Shown one piece after another: positions 1-8,178 of a stretch of 64,000 bases of DNA. The notes beneath the pieces are model-generated. The model was not told the DNA's origin and did no database searches. It worked only from the letters and a program-made list of their open reading frames with translations. Position 1 is the first letter of the stretch; each line of letters opens with the position of its first letter. Where the stretch lies: contig NZ_BSNS01000020.1 in NCBI RefSeq assembly GCF_030160115.1, positions 310,001 to 374,000 of the forward strand, read 5' to 3'. Both the position numbers and the translations under genes were made by a program. Source of the DNA: Devosia nitrariae. Its GTDB lineage: Bacteria > Pseudomonadota > Alphaproteobacteria > Rhizobiales > Devosiaceae.

Positions 1-150
1 GGCAATAACCCCGCTCGCCTCGAGGCGCTTCAGCCGCTCCCAGACCGGACTCGGCGTCAGGTTGACCCTCTCGGCAAGTCCGGCCTTGGTGATGCGGCCA
101 TCGCGCTGCAGGGCCTTGAGGATCGCCCGATCATAGCTGTCCAGAGCCAT
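1..150 (-). CDS. Lrp/AsnC-family regulator, N-terminal part (truncated by window edge)
   Basis: Only the first 50 residues are visible. They begin with ATG at 150 and read as a classic Lrp/AsnC winged helix: an opening like D-S-Y-D-R-A-I-L, then L-A-E-R-V-N-L-T-P-S-P-V-W-E-R as the recognition helix. The gene starts just 3 bp after the stop of the eutC-like gene and points the same way, so it is probably the last gene of the eutBC transcript seen here. Lrp-type regulators called DoeX/AsnC are common partners of ectoine-degradation genes, so a role in sensing an ectoine breakdown product is likely but inferred from context. The effector domain lies outside the window. Confidence 0.85.
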   Translation of the reverse strand, partial: MALDSYDRAILKALQRDGRITKAGLAERVNLTPSPVWERLKRLEASGVIA

Positions 151-153
151 TGC

Positions 154-1146
154 TCAGCTCTCCACGGTCTGGCCGAGGCCGCGGGCGCGGGCGACGTCGA
201 GTGCGTGCACCGCGATGGAGGTATCCTGCACGCCGGTCCCCGTCAGGTCGCAAACGGTGATCTCGTCGTCCGACCGTCGGCCGGGCACATGGCCGGCACA
301 GATGGCGCCGAGCTCGTCGGCCATGTGGTCGGGGCCAACGAGATCCGCCGCAATCGCCGAGCGCAGCTCGCCCACCACCCTGGATTGGGCCAGTCGATCG
401 CACACGAACCGGTCGGCAGCCGTGACGATTGACGGATCGAGTTCGTTCTTCTCGCTCGAGTCCGAGCCCATCGCAGTGATGTGCAATCCGGGGTGCATCC
501 ATTCGGCGCGGATCAGCGGTGACCGCGACGGGGTCGTCGTCACCACCACCTGGCTCTGACGCACCAGGGCCTCCGGGGTTTCGGCAACCGCCACCGGTCT
601 GCCGAGTCGAGCCGTCATCCGATCGGCGTAGGCGTTCGCCTTCGAAGTATCGCGCGACCAGACCAGCAGGCGGGCGAATGGCCGCACGAGCGCTAGTGCC
701 TCGATCTGCAGTTCGGCTTGCACTCCGGCCCCGATCACTCCGACCGTCTCGACATTGGCGAGCGCGAGATGCCGGGCCGCCACGGCCCCCGCCGCGGCGG
801 TCCGCACGTCGGTGAGATAGCCGTTGTCGAGCAGCACGGCCTTGACGATGCCGGTCTCCGCGTCCAGCACGATCATCAGGCCGTTGAGGCTGGGGAGGCC
901 CCGCTTGGGATTGTCGAAGAAGCCGGGACTGACTTTGATGGCAAAACCCGAGAGGCCGGGGACATAGGCTGTCTTGACGTCGACCTCGCCGTGCTTTTCG
1001 GCGATGGCCATCGAGAGGATCGGCGGCATCACGACGCCGCCTCCGGCAAGGGCCGCGAACGCGCCCTCGACGATATCGACCGAGCCAGGGTCGAGGGCGA
1101 CGCATGCCCGCAGATCGCGCTCGGTAAGGATGGTGACGTCAGGCAT
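154..1146 (-). CDS. eutC: EutC-like ornithine cyclodeaminase/mu-crystallin family protein
   Basis: 330 residues, the usual size for the ornithine cyclodeaminase/mu-crystallin family. The nucleotide-binding glycine motif V-G-V-I-G-A-G-V-Q is at residues 135-143, and the family's I-K-V-S-P-G-F segment (Lys71) and D-N-G-Y-L-T-D-V-R-T stretch (108-116) are present. The ATG at 1146 was chosen over a longer reading frame because the upstream residues are low-complexity read-through of eutB; the start overlaps the eutB stop by 8 bp, suggesting coupled translation. In ectoine users, EutC sits with EutB and is thought to help process hydroxyectoine. The exact reaction is inferred from neighbours. An alanine dehydrogenase or plain ornithine cyclodeaminase role is less likely here. 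Confidence 0.85.
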   Translation of the reverse strand: MPDVTILTERDLRACVALDPGSVDIVEGAFAALAGGGVVMPPILSMAIAEKHGEVDVKTAYVPGLSGFAIKVSPGFFDNPKRGLPSLNGLMIVLDAETGIVKAVLLDNGYLTDVRTAAAGAVAARHLALANVETVGVIGAGVQAELQIEALALVRPFARLLVWSRDTSKANAYADRMTARLGRPVAVAETPEALVRQSQVVVTTTPSRSPLIRAEWMHPGLHITAMGSDSSEKNELDPSIVTAADRFVCDRLAQSRVVGELRSAIAADLVGPDHMADELGAICAGHVPGRRSDDEITVCDLTGTGVQDTSIAVHALDVARARGLGQTVES

Positions 1147-2116
1147 CCGATGCCTCCGGCGATTTGCCGTCGATGACGGCGCGGAACACGTCCATGTCGA
1201 CGTTGCGGCCCGAAATAACCACTGCAACATTGCGTCCGAGCTCGGCGAGCCCCGGTTCGATCAGTGCCGCAATGCCCACGGCACCGGCTCCTTCGGCCAC
1301 CCATCCCGCCTTGAGGAACAGCGTCCGCATGGCAGCAGCGATCTGGGTCTCGGTGAGGAGGACAATGTCATCGACCAAGTCCCGGACCATGGAGAACGTA
1401 TGCCTATTGGAAAGGCCAATGCCGCCGCCCAGCGAATCCGCGAGCGTCGGTTCCTCGACCACATCGACCGGATGCCCAGCCGAAAGGCTCGCCGCCATCG
1501 CCGCGCCGCGCTCCATGCTGAGGCCGATTACCCGCACGCCCGGCGCCTTCGCTTTTGCCGCAGCCGCGATGCCGGCGATCAATCCTCCACCCGACAGCGG
1601 CACGAGGATAGTGTCGGTTTCCGGCGCATCCTCGAGGATCTCGAGCCCGATCGTACCTTGGCCGGCGATGACGGCGGCGTGGTCGAATGGCGGGATTTCG
1701 ACGAGACCTTGCTGCGACACCAGCCGGTCGACCTCCGCCTGCGCGTCGTCCTGGCTTTTGCCGACGATGCTGACTTTGGCGCCAAGCTTGCGAACAGCCT
1801 CGATCTTGTTCTGGGGGACCAGTTTCGACATGCAGACCGTCGCGGGAATGCCGAGCCGGTCCGCCGCGTAGGCGAGCGCCCGGCCATGGTTGCCCGTCGA
1901 GGCGCAGACCACGCCGCGCGCCGCTTCCTGCGGGGAGAGGCGCGAGAGAGCGTTTGCCGCGCCGCGTAGCTTGAAGGCGCCGGTGGGTTGAGCGGTTTCG
2001 AGCTTTAAGAGGACGCGGCGACCGCCATCGGAAAATTCCGGCGTCTCAACCAAAGGCGTGCGGCAGGCGATACTCTTGATCGCCGCTTGCGCGTCTTCGA
2101 AAGCCCGGAGATCCAT
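1139..2116 (-). CDS. eutB: EutB-like PLP-dependent threonine-dehydratase family protein
   Basis: 325 residues of fold-type II PLP enzyme. The Schiff-base lysine lies in T-G-A-F-K-L-R-G (Lys49), the substrate loop is C-A-S-T-G-N-H-G-R, and the phosphate-binding glycine loop is L-S-G-G-G-L-I-A-G. No ACT regulatory domain is present, so this resembles catabolic threonine dehydratase or EutB rather than biosynthetic IlvA. It is the first gene of a leftward eutB-eutC-lrp group divergent from ehuB. In ectoine degraders EutB is implicated in converting 5-hydroxyectoine toward ectoine by dehydration; family and context support this, but substrate is not readable from the sequence. Confidence 0.85.
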   Translation of the reverse strand: MDLRAFEDAQAAIKSIACRTPLVETPEFSDGGRRVLLKLETAQPTGAFKLRGAANALSRLSPQEAARGVVCASTGNHGRALAYAADRLGIPATVCMSKLVPQNKIEAVRKLGAKVSIVGKSQDDAQAEVDRLVSQQGLVEIPPFDHAAVIAGQGTIGLEILEDAPETDTILVPLSGGGLIAGIAAAAKAKAPGVRVIGLSMERGAAMAASLSAGHPVDVVEEPTLADSLGGGIGLSNRHTFSMVRDLVDDIVLLTETQIAAAMRTLFLKAGWVAEGAGAVGIAALIEPGLAELGRNVAVVISGRNVDMDVFRAVIDGKSPEASDA

Positions 2117-2132
2117 CGTCTACCTGCGATGA

Positions 2133-2218
2133 GATGTGTACATCTAACGTCCAATCTGTCGCCAAGCTGCCCTGAAATCAAGCAAAATACAATTCTGACA
2201 TGAAATGATGTGCACAAC
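2133..2218. promoter_or_regulatory. Divergent eutB/ehuB control region with two related candidate operators
   Basis: The 223-bp gap between the two start codons holds two related sites: GATGTGTACATC at 2133-2144 (inside AGATGT-GT-ACATCT, 2132-2145) and GATGTGCACAAC at 2207-2218. Both share GATGTG(T/C)ACA and are dyad-symmetric at their core. Short GT..AC dyads of this kind are typical of FadR-type GntR regulators, so the GntR/FCD protein at 5410-6135 is the natural candidate binder. The first site overlaps the expected eutB promoter region and the second lies on the ehuB side. The operator role is an inference. Confidence 0.5.
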
Positions 2219-2339
2219 TATTGCAAATACGACATTCTTGGGGCAGGCTCGATTTCGCCGCATCCGGCTGGGGGCTCGGTTGCCGCGCAAAAGCTATCGG
2301 AAGCTGTTGGTGCCTCGTGGACAAAAAGGAACGCACAAG

Positions 2340-3197
2340 ATGAAACCGACCGTAAGACGGCGCGCTCTCATTGCCTTGATTGCCGCTGCCACGACTTTGA
2401 CTCTCGCTGGCGCTGCGCAAGCGCAGTCGACCCTGGACGCGGCCAAGGAGGCTGGCTTTATCCGTGTCGGGTTTGCCAATGAAGCCCCGTTTGGCTTCGC
2501 AACGCCCGCGGGCACGCTGACGGGTGAATCCCCCGAGGTGGTCAAGGCCATCATGGCCAAGCTCGGCGTTCCGCAGGTGGATGGCGTCCTGACCGAATTC
2601 GGCTCGCTGATCCCGGGCCTGCAGGCTGGCCGCTTCGACATCGTCGCCGCCGGTATGTTCGTCAATCCAGCGCGCTGCGAGCAGGTGGCCTTCTCCGAGC
2701 CGACCTATGGCATCGGGCAGGGCATGCTGGTCGCCAAAGGCAATCCTAAGGAGATCGTCGACTACGCGACCTTTGCCGAAAACCCGGACCTGAAGCTCGC
2801 CGTTATGGCGGGCGCGGTCGAGGCCGGCTATGCGGCTGATGCCGGCGTTGCTGAATCCCAGCTCGTCCTGTTGCCCGATCAGGCCAGTCTCGTTGCCGCC
2901 GTCACCGCGGGACGCGCGGACGCTGCCGCATTGACCGCACTCTCTATAGCCGACATGGCCTCCAAGAATCCTGAAACGGAAGCTGTGAAACCGTTCGGCG
3001 AGGTCGCGGGCAAGTCGGTGGTCGGGCACGGCGCCGTCGCCTTCCGCAAAGAGGACACGGACCTGCTCGAGGCGTTCAATGCTGAACTCGAGACGTTCCT
3101 CGGCTCGGAAGAGCATCTGGCGTTGGTCACCCCGCACGGCTTTGGGGCAGACTACATGCCGACCAAAACGACCGCCGAACTCTGTGCCGGCGAGTAA
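2340..3197 (+). CDS. ehuB: Ectoine/hydroxyectoine ABC transporter periplasmic binding protein
   Basis: 285 residues of the polar-amino-acid binding-protein family (SBP_bac_3 type). A Sec signal peptide (R-R-R then a hydrophobic run, cleavage after A-Q-A near residue 28) precedes the mature domain. I chose the ATG at 2340 because AAAAGGA sits 9 nt upstream and the signal peptide follows directly; a longer frame from 2205 adds 45 residues without signal character. The opening R-V-G-F-A-N-E-A-P-F-G-F resembles the acidic/aromatic ligand segment known in EhuB. It is followed by two permeases and an ATPase in the ehuBCDA order and has eutBC divergently, which makes ectoine the best substrate call. 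Confidence 0.88.
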   Translation: MKPTVRRRALIALIAAATTLTLAGAAQAQSTLDAAKEAGFIRVGFANEAPFGFATPAGTLTGESPEVVKAIMAKLGVPQVDGVLTEFGSLIPGLQAGRFDIVAAGMFVNPARCEQVAFSEPTYGIGQGMLVAKGNPKEIVDYATFAENPDLKLAVMAGAVEAGYAADAGVAESQLVLLPDQASLVAAVTAGRADAAALTALSIADMASKNPETEAVKPFGEVAGKSVVGHGAVAFRKEDTDLLEAFNAELETFLGSEEHLALVTPHGFGADYMPTKTTAELCAGE

Positions 3198-3228
3198 GAT
3201 GCGGCGCGGCCGGTAACGGAGAGCAAAG

Positions 3229-3957
3229 ATGGCGCAGAGGCTACTCCTCGTCAGCACCATCATGGCCTTCCTCGCCGGCCTCGCCATCGCGTCGTTTGCG
3301 GGGTTCCGGGAGTTCCTGCCGGGACTCCTGCAGGGCGCGCTGATCACCGTCGAGATCACTGTAGCCGGCGCCGTATTGGCCTTGGTGTGTGCGGTGATCG
3401 CCGCGCTCGCCAAGCTCTACGGGCCAGCGCCGGTGCGCTGGCTCGCCATCACTTACATCGAGCTTTTCCGCGGCACGTCGGCGCTCGTGCAGTTGTTCTG
3501 GATGTTCTTCGTCCTCCCCCATTTCGGGGTGAGACTTGAGCCCTTGCTGGTCGCGATCCTCGCACTCGGGCTCAACATCGGCGCCTACGGCGCCGAGGTG
3601 GTGCGCGGCGCCATCATAGCCGTGCCGCGCGGCCAATGGGAAGCCACCATCGCCCTCAACATGAGCCGCGCCGCGGCGCTCCGCCGGGTCATCCTGCCGC
3701 AGGCCTTCGTCGCGATGATCCCGCCCTGGGGCAACCTCCTGATCGAATTATTGAAATCCACCTCCTTGGTGTCGCTCATCACCATTGCAGATCTGACCTT
3801 CCGGGCTCAGCAGATGAACCAGACGACCTTCCGGACGGTCGAGATCTTCATCATCGTGCTGCTGCTCTATCTCGCCATCTCGATGATCATCACGGTCGGC
3901 ATGCGCGCGCTCGAGGCGAAGGCCGCCGGCGCGGTCGCCAGGGGGAGGGCGCACTGA
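3229..3957 (+). CDS. ehuC: Ectoine/hydroxyectoine ABC transporter permease EhuC
   Basis: 242 residues, a polar-amino-acid-type inner-membrane permease with about five to six hydrophobic segments. The cytoplasmic EAA loop is clear: E-V-V-R-G-A near residue 124, then P-R-G-Q-W-E-A and the downstream R-R-V-I-L-P-Q-A. The gene follows ehuB by 31 bp, and its stop overlaps the ehuD start (ATGA at 3954-3959 region, sharing position 3957). It should pair with EhuD to form the transmembrane channel. Assignment as EhuC rather than another amino acid permease depends on the operon context. Confidence 0.87.
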   Translation: MAQRLLLVSTIMAFLAGLAIASFAGFREFLPGLLQGALITVEITVAGAVLALVCAVIAALAKLYGPAPVRWLAITYIELFRGTSALVQLFWMFFVLPHFGVRLEPLLVAILALGLNIGAYGAEVVRGAIIAVPRGQWEATIALNMSRAAALRRVILPQAFVAMIPPWGNLLIELLKSTSLVSLITIADLTFRAQQMNQTTFRTVEIFIIVLLLYLAISMIITVGMRALEAKAAGAVARGRAH

Positions 3958-4622
3958 TGGTCTGGGATTGGAGCTACGCCCTCTCCATCCTGCCCATACT
4001 GGCGCAGGCGTCGATCGTGACCATCCAGGCGACTCTGCTCGGCTTCGTCCTCGCGGCAACGCTCGGTCTGCTCCTCGCAATCCTGCGGACGTCGCCGCTG
4101 CCGATCATCGCTGTCCCCACCGGGCTTGTCGTCGAATTCATCCGCTCGACGCCGCTCCTCATCCAGATTTTCTTCCTCTATTTCGTCTTTCCCGAATTCG
4201 GCGTGACGCTAGATGCCTTTGTGGCCGGGGTGATCGCGCTGGGCGTGCACTATGCGACCTATTGCTCGGAGGTCTACCGCGCGGGCCTCGAAGGCGTGCC
4301 GCGCGGCCAGTGGGAAGCCTCGACCGCGCTCAACCTCAGCCCCTTCCATACCTTCCGCGACGTGATCATTCCGCAGGCCATCCCGCCGGTGATCCCGGCG
4401 CTCGGCAATTATTTCGTCGCCCTTTTCAAGGAAACGCCGCTGCTCTCGGCCATCGCGGTGATGGAGCTGATGCAGCGCGCCAAAATTCTCGGTTCGCAGA
4501 CTTTCCGCTATATCGAGCCGATCACCATTGCCGGCGCCTTCTTCCTCGTCATGAGCCTGATCGCAGCAGCGCTTATCCGCTATGTTGAAAGAAGGATCGC
4601 CCTGAGGGGGATACGACCATGA
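3957..4622 (+). CDS. ehuD: Ectoine/hydroxyectoine ABC transporter permease EhuD
   Basis: 221 residues. The true start is the ATG at 3957, which overlaps the ehuC stop; a longer open frame from 3636 is only out-of-frame ehuC sequence. It has the amino-acid-permease signature: S-T-P-L-L-I-Q-I-F-F near residue 60, the EAA loop E-V-Y-R-A-G-L-E-G-V-P-R-G, and D-V-I-I-P-Q-A. The ehuA start overlaps its stop by 4 bp. It is expected to form the heterodimeric membrane domain with EhuC. Confidence 0.87.
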   Translation: MVWDWSYALSILPILAQASIVTIQATLLGFVLAATLGLLLAILRTSPLPIIAVPTGLVVEFIRSTPLLIQIFFLYFVFPEFGVTLDAFVAGVIALGVHYATYCSEVYRAGLEGVPRGQWEASTALNLSPFHTFRDVIIPQAIPPVIPALGNYFVALFKETPLLSAIAVMELMQRAKILGSQTFRYIEPITIAGAFFLVMSLIAAALIRYVERRIALRGIRP

Positions 4623-5413
4623 CCGCGCCGGATTCCAACGGAACACCGATGGTGCGCTTCGAAAACGTCACCAAAAGCTATGGCTCCTTCGTGGTGCTGG
4701 ATGGCCTCGATCTTGAATTCGGGGCAGGGGAGAAGGTCGCGATCATCGGCCCTTCGGGGTCCGGCAAGACCACTGTGCTGCGCATGCTGATGACGCTGGA
4801 GCGGATCAACGACGGCATCATCTGGCTCGACGGCGAACCGCTGACACACATGGAGAGGGACGGCCAGCTCGTCCCTGCCAACGCCGCGCACCTGCGCCGG
4901 CAGCGCGGCAAGATCGGCATGGTGTTCCAGCATTTCAACCTGTTTCCGCACATGAACGCCGTGCAGAACTGCATGGAAGCCCCGGTGACCGTGCTCAGGA
5001 TGCCGAAGGCGGAAGCCCGGGCGCGCGCCTGCGAGCTGCTCGAGATGGTCGGCCTCGGGGACAAGTTCAATCACTATCCCGGCCAGCTTTCAGGCGGCCA
5101 GCAGCAGCGCGTCGCCATTGCGCGGGCGCTTGCGATGCGTCCCAAAGTCATGCTGTTCGACGAGGTCACCTCGGCCCTCGATCCGGAACTGATCGGGGAG
5201 GTGCTCAATGTCATTCGCAAGCTCGGCTCCGAGCTTGATCTGACCATGCTCATGGTCACCCACCAGATGGGGTTCGCCAAGGAGTTCGCCGATCGCGTAT
5301 GCTTTTTCCACAGCGGCAAGATCTGTGAGCAGGGGCCGCCCGAGCAGATCTTCGGCGCGCCGGAGAATGAACGCACAAAGCAGTTTCTCAGTGCGGTCCT
5401 GGAAGCGACATGA
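4619..5413 (+). CDS. ehuA: Ectoine/hydroxyectoine ABC transporter ATPase
   Basis: 264 residues, a polar-amino-acid importer ATPase. Walker A G-P-S-G-S-G-K-T is at 44-51, the Q-loop is V-F-Q-H-F-N-L-F, the signature L-S-G-G-Q-Q-Q-R is near 157-164, and Walker B with D-E-V-T-S-A-L-D near 178-188 is followed by the switch histidine in V-T-H-Q-M-G. It lacks the C-terminal TOBE extension seen in the sugar ATPases elsewhere in this window, as expected for amino-acid-type systems. It overlaps both neighbours by 4 bp, so ehuBCDA-gntR-doeB is one tightly coupled operon. Confidence 0.9.
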   Translation: MTAPDSNGTPMVRFENVTKSYGSFVVLDGLDLEFGAGEKVAIIGPSGSGKTTVLRMLMTLERINDGIIWLDGEPLTHMERDGQLVPANAAHLRRQRGKIGMVFQHFNLFPHMNAVQNCMEAPVTVLRMPKAEARARACELLEMVGLGDKFNHYPGQLSGGQQQRVAIARALAMRPKVMLFDEVTSALDPELIGEVLNVIRKLGSELDLTMLMVTHQMGFAKEFADRVCFFHSGKICEQGPPEQIFGAPENERTKQFLSAVLEAT

Positions 5414-6135
5414 CCATTGTCGAGCCCGCTGGTGCAGCCAGGAAGGCTGCGCCCGATCGCGTCACCGCATCGGCGCGGGAGCGGTCGGACCGTATCTACA
5501 TGACCTTGCGCGACCGCATTTGCCTGTTGGAGTATCCGCCCGGCACGCGTCTCTCGGAAGAAGAGATTGCAGAGGAATTCGCGGTCAGCCGTACCCCCGT
5601 CCGTCGGGTCCTTACCCGGCTCGAGAGCGAGGGCATGGTCGAAATCATGCATGGTGTCGGCACCATCGTTACCGATGCCGACCTCGAGCAGTTGGCCCAA
5701 GTCTACCATCTGCGCCGCGAACTGGCAGTGCTTGCCGGTAGGCTCTCTCCCATCCCGCGCACCGAGGCCGATCTCGAGCGCGTGCGCGCCCTCATCGCGC
5801 GCTGCGACGAGATCTCGGCTCAACCCGATCATGCCGAATTCGCCCGCCTCAACATGGCGTTCTTCGCCGAGATCAGCGCCATGACCGGGAACGTCCCGTT
5901 GCGTGAGATCAGCGAGCGGCTCTACTTCCAGACCTCGCGTATCGTTCTGAAGCTCCTGCCGGTCTTGAACCTGGCCGAAGAGTTCGCGGCGTTCCGAGAT
6001 GAGATGGCCGAGATCCTCGCCGCCATGCAGATCAATGATCTCGAGTCCGTGGGGCACCTGCGCCGCGCCCACATCTCGATGAGTTTCACCCGCATGCAGC
6101 GCTACGTGCAGACCCACCAAGCCGAGACCACCTGA
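5410..6135 (+). CDS. GntR/FadR-type (FCD domain) regulator inside the ectoine operon
   Basis: 241 residues. An N-terminal GntR winged helix (about 25-95) has the typical R-L-S-E-E-E-I-A-E-E-F-A-V-S-R-T-P-V-R-R pattern, and the all-helical C-terminal part (about 105-235) reads as an FCD ligand domain. Ectoine catabolic genes in many proteobacteria are controlled by EnuR, a MocR-type GntR protein fused to an aminotransferase domain. This one has no aminotransferase domain, so it is a different kind of switch in the same setting. Start and stop overlap ehuA and doeB, so it would be co-expressed with its targets. The likely binding sites are the two GATGTG(T/C)ACA motifs between eutB and ehuB. 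The ligand is unknown. Confidence 0.85.
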   Translation: MTIVEPAGAARKAAPDRVTASARERSDRIYMTLRDRICLLEYPPGTRLSEEEIAEEFAVSRTPVRRVLTRLESEGMVEIMHGVGTIVTDADLEQLAQVYHLRRELAVLAGRLSPIPRTEADLERVRALIARCDEISAQPDHAEFARLNMAFFAEISAMTGNVPLREISERLYFQTSRIVLKLLPVLNLAEEFAAFRDEMAEILAAMQINDLESVGHLRRAHISMSFTRMQRYVQTHQAETT

Positions 6136-7124
6136 TGAAACCCTCTCCGATCGTCCCAACCGTCGACTTCGATGCCGGCGGGGTTCAGCACGGCTTCCTG
6201 CGCCTGCCCTGGAGCCGCGATGAAAGCGCCTGGGGCAATCTCATGATCCCCATCACCGTGGTCAGCAACGGCGAGGGGCCGACGGCACTTCTGACCGGCG
6301 CCAGTCACGGGGACGAATATGAAGGACCGGTCGCTCTCGTCGACCTCGCGCGCTCGCTGGATCCCGCCGATGTCAGCGGCCGGGTTATCATCCTCCCGTT
6401 CCTCAACTATCCCGCCTTCCGCGCTGGCCGCCGCCTCTCGCCCATCGACGCCGCCAACATGAACCGCATCTTCCCCGGCCAGCCAGACGGCACCGTGAGC
6501 CAAAAGATCGCCGACTTCGTGCAGCGGCAGTTCTTGCCACTTGCCGATGTCGTTCTGGATTTCCACTCGGGTGGCAAAACCCTCGATTTCGTGCCCTTCG
6601 CTGCCGCGCATGCATTGCCTGACCAAGAGCACGAGGCGCGGTGCCATGCGGCGCGCGACGCGTTCGGAGCTCCCTATTCGATGACCATGCTCGAGATCGA
6701 TGCTGTCGGCATGCTGGATACGGCGGCCGAGGAATTGGGCAAGGTGTTCGTCACCACCGAGCTCGGCGGCGCCGGCACCGCCACGGCCCGCAGCATCGCC
6801 ATAGCCAAGCGCGGCGTACGCAACGTCCTCATCCACTCGGGCATCCTGGCGGGCGAGGTGGTCCAATCTCCTTCCACCCGCCTCGACATGCCGTCAGCCG
6901 ATTGCTTCGTCTTCTCGGAAACCGACGGCCTTATCGAGCCCTGTGTCGATCTCGGCGATCGGGTGGCGGCAGGCGACGTCATTGCCCGCGTTCATTCGGC
7001 GACCCGCACCGGCGAGGCACCAGTGGATTATCACGCCCGTCTCTCCGGTATCCTGGCTGCCCGCCACGCGCCGGGTCTGATCGGCATCGGCGACTGTCTG
7101 GGCGTGGTTGCCACACTGGTTTGA
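6135..7124 (+). CDS. doeB: DoeB-like N-acetyl-diaminobutyrate deacetylase (AstE/aspartoacylase family)
   Basis: 329 residues of the zinc-dependent succinylglutamate desuccinylase/aspartoacylase family. Zinc ligands are visible as G-A-S-H-G-D-E-Y (His58, Glu61) and L-D-F-H-S-G-G (His144); N-M-N-R-I-F-P-G (108-115) is the family's substrate arginine loop. In ectoine degradation DoeB removes acetate from N-alpha-acetyl-diaminobutyrate after DoeA opens the ectoine ring. No doeA (M24 peptidase-like hydrolase) gene is in this window; it may lie beyond the left edge. Start overlaps the gntR stop (TGATG). Confidence 0.87.
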   Translation: MKPSPIVPTVDFDAGGVQHGFLRLPWSRDESAWGNLMIPITVVSNGEGPTALLTGASHGDEYEGPVALVDLARSLDPADVSGRVIILPFLNYPAFRAGRRLSPIDAANMNRIFPGQPDGTVSQKIADFVQRQFLPLADVVLDFHSGGKTLDFVPFAAAHALPDQEHEARCHAARDAFGAPYSMTMLEIDAVGMLDTAAEELGKVFVTTELGGAGTATARSIAIAKRGVRNVLIHSGILAGEVVQSPSTRLDMPSADCFVFSETDGLIEPCVDLGDRVAAGDVIARVHSATRTGEAPVDYHARLSGILAARHAPGLIGIGDCLGVVATLV

Positions 7125-7159
7125 GGGCGCTGCCCTCTTGCTCAAGCGGCAACGAAAGA

Positions 7160-7179
7160 GGCGGGGATCGCTCCCCGCC
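7160..7179 (-). terminator. GC-rich hairpin between doeB and the small membrane-protein operon
   Basis: The arms GGCGGGGA (7160-7167) and TCCCCGCC (7172-7179) form a perfect 8-bp stem with a 4-nt loop. Read on the minus strand the hairpin is followed by TCTTTCG, which fits an intrinsic terminator 6 nt after the stop of the 24-residue gene at 7186-7260. On the plus strand it lies 35 nt after the doeB stop and could also stop that transcript, though without a U-tract. Confidence 0.6.
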
Positions 7180-7185
7180 GCTCGT

Positions 7186-7260
7186 TCACGTCACCAGAAA
7201 GATGATGATGATCAGCCAGATGGGCACCCCCAGGAGCCACAAGGCCAGACCTCTGAACAT
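7186..7260 (-). CDS. 24-residue hydrophobic membrane protein
   Basis: A very short gene: M-F-R-G-L-A-L-W-L-L-G-V-P-I-W-L, then four isoleucines and F-L-V-T, stop. It is one transmembrane helix and almost nothing else. Support for it being real is the textbook ribosome binding site AAGGAGG at 7265-7271 (minus strand), its position 14 bp after the stop of the membrane protein at 7275, and an intrinsic terminator right after its stop. Very short one-helix proteins of this look recur in Hyphomicrobiales genomes, from memory, but I know no defined function. It could modulate the neighbouring multi-pass membrane protein. Confidence 0.6.
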   Translation of the reverse strand: MFRGLALWLLGVPIWLIIIIFLVT

Positions 7261-7274
7261 GGCTTCCTCCTTGC

Positions 7275-8168
7275 CTAAAACCTGCGGAACACGTCGGCGA
7301 AGTAGAGGTTCCTGTCGCGGTGATCGCCGCCCTTCTGTGCCGCCCAATAGGCACCGATGGCCGAGACCAGCAGCGCGGCGGCTACGATGAAGGCACCGAT
7401 CACGGTGGTGTTGCGCGCAATCCGCGCCGCATCGATCGCCTGCTCGCGTGCAACTTGCACGTTGCCGATTACCTCATCGACTCGAGCCGTCGCCTCTTCC
7501 GGCGCGAGGCCGGTATTGGCGGCGACGAGGGTCGCGAGATAAGCGCGGTCGGCATCGGGAACGGTGCCGTCACCAAGCGCTGCCTGAGCAAAGATCCGGC
7601 CCGCTTCGGCGCGCGCCGTCGTCGCATCGGTCGGTTGTTCCGTGCGGAACAGCGTATCGACGAAATAGGCGTTGGGGTCGATCGATCCTTCGGCCGCGTT
7701 CCCCGCCGCCTCCGTGACCGTGGCGGCGGCTGCGCCGACGGTATTGACCGCAGTGGTTAGTCCGGCAAGCGCGAAGAAGGCGCCAATAACGGCGGCACCT
7801 GCCCAGACCAGGAGGCCATGGGCACCATCGCGCATGTCACTTTCCTCCTCGGTGGCGTCTAACGCCCTGCGGCGCAGCCGCCCGGTAAGGTAGCCGCCCA
7901 CCATGAAGCTCGAGATCTGTGTCCACAGCAGCCAGCTTGCCGCCGCGATGGCGATGAGCCAGGCCGGCGCGCCTTCCCGCGCCTCGAAACCGACAAAGCT
8001 TAGGCCCACGGCGGAGCCGAAGCTCAGAAAGAGAATGGAGATGGCCGATGCCAGAACAATGCCGGCGATGATGGCCGGCCAGTCCACATAAGAGGATTTG
8101 TCGCGTTCTCCCGCCGTTTCGACGACGGCGACGCCAGAGGGCGCCTCAGTAACAGTCGCGCGTGCCAT
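7275..8168 (-). CDS. Multi-pass membrane protein (often labelled 'PhnA-like' in rhizobia)
   Basis: 297 residues. The ATG at 8168 is preferred over an upstream start because GAGGAGA lies just before it. Hydrophobic segments are near residues 24-55, 65-85, 105-130 and 245-275; a polar, Ala/Glu-rich stretch (about 150-235) lies between the last two and probably sits on one side of the membrane. The first helix contains W-P-A-I-I-A-G, a feature of the family loosely named PhnA-like in rhizobial annotation. That name does not imply phosphonate metabolism. It is the middle gene between two 24-residue membrane proteins and downstream of an EcfG-like promoter, so an envelope stress role is plausible but unproven. 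Confidence 0.75.
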   Translation of the reverse strand: MARATVTEAPSGVAVVETAGERDKSSYVDWPAIIAGIVLASAISILFLSFGSAVGLSFVGFEAREGAPAWLIAIAAASWLLWTQISSFMVGGYLTGRLRRRALDATEEESDMRDGAHGLLVWAGAAVIGAFFALAGLTTAVNTVGAAAATVTEAAGNAAEGSIDPNAYFVDTLFRTEQPTDATTARAEAGRIFAQAALGDGTVPDADRAYLATLVAANTGLAPEEATARVDEVIGNVQVAREQAIDAARIARNTTVIGAFIVAAALLVSAIGAYWAAQKGGDHRDRNLYFADVFRRF

Positions 8169-8178
8169 TTCGTTCTCC

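Noticed and set aside
2178..3413. 411-residue minus-strand open frame over ehuB
   Set aside because: It overlaps a clear periplasmic binding-protein gene with a signal peptide and ribosome site and has no family features.
5074..6159. 361-residue minus-strand open frame over ehuA and gntR
   Set aside because: Both plus-strand genes have diagnostic motifs and tight operon overlaps; the minus-strand frame is a by-product of high GC.
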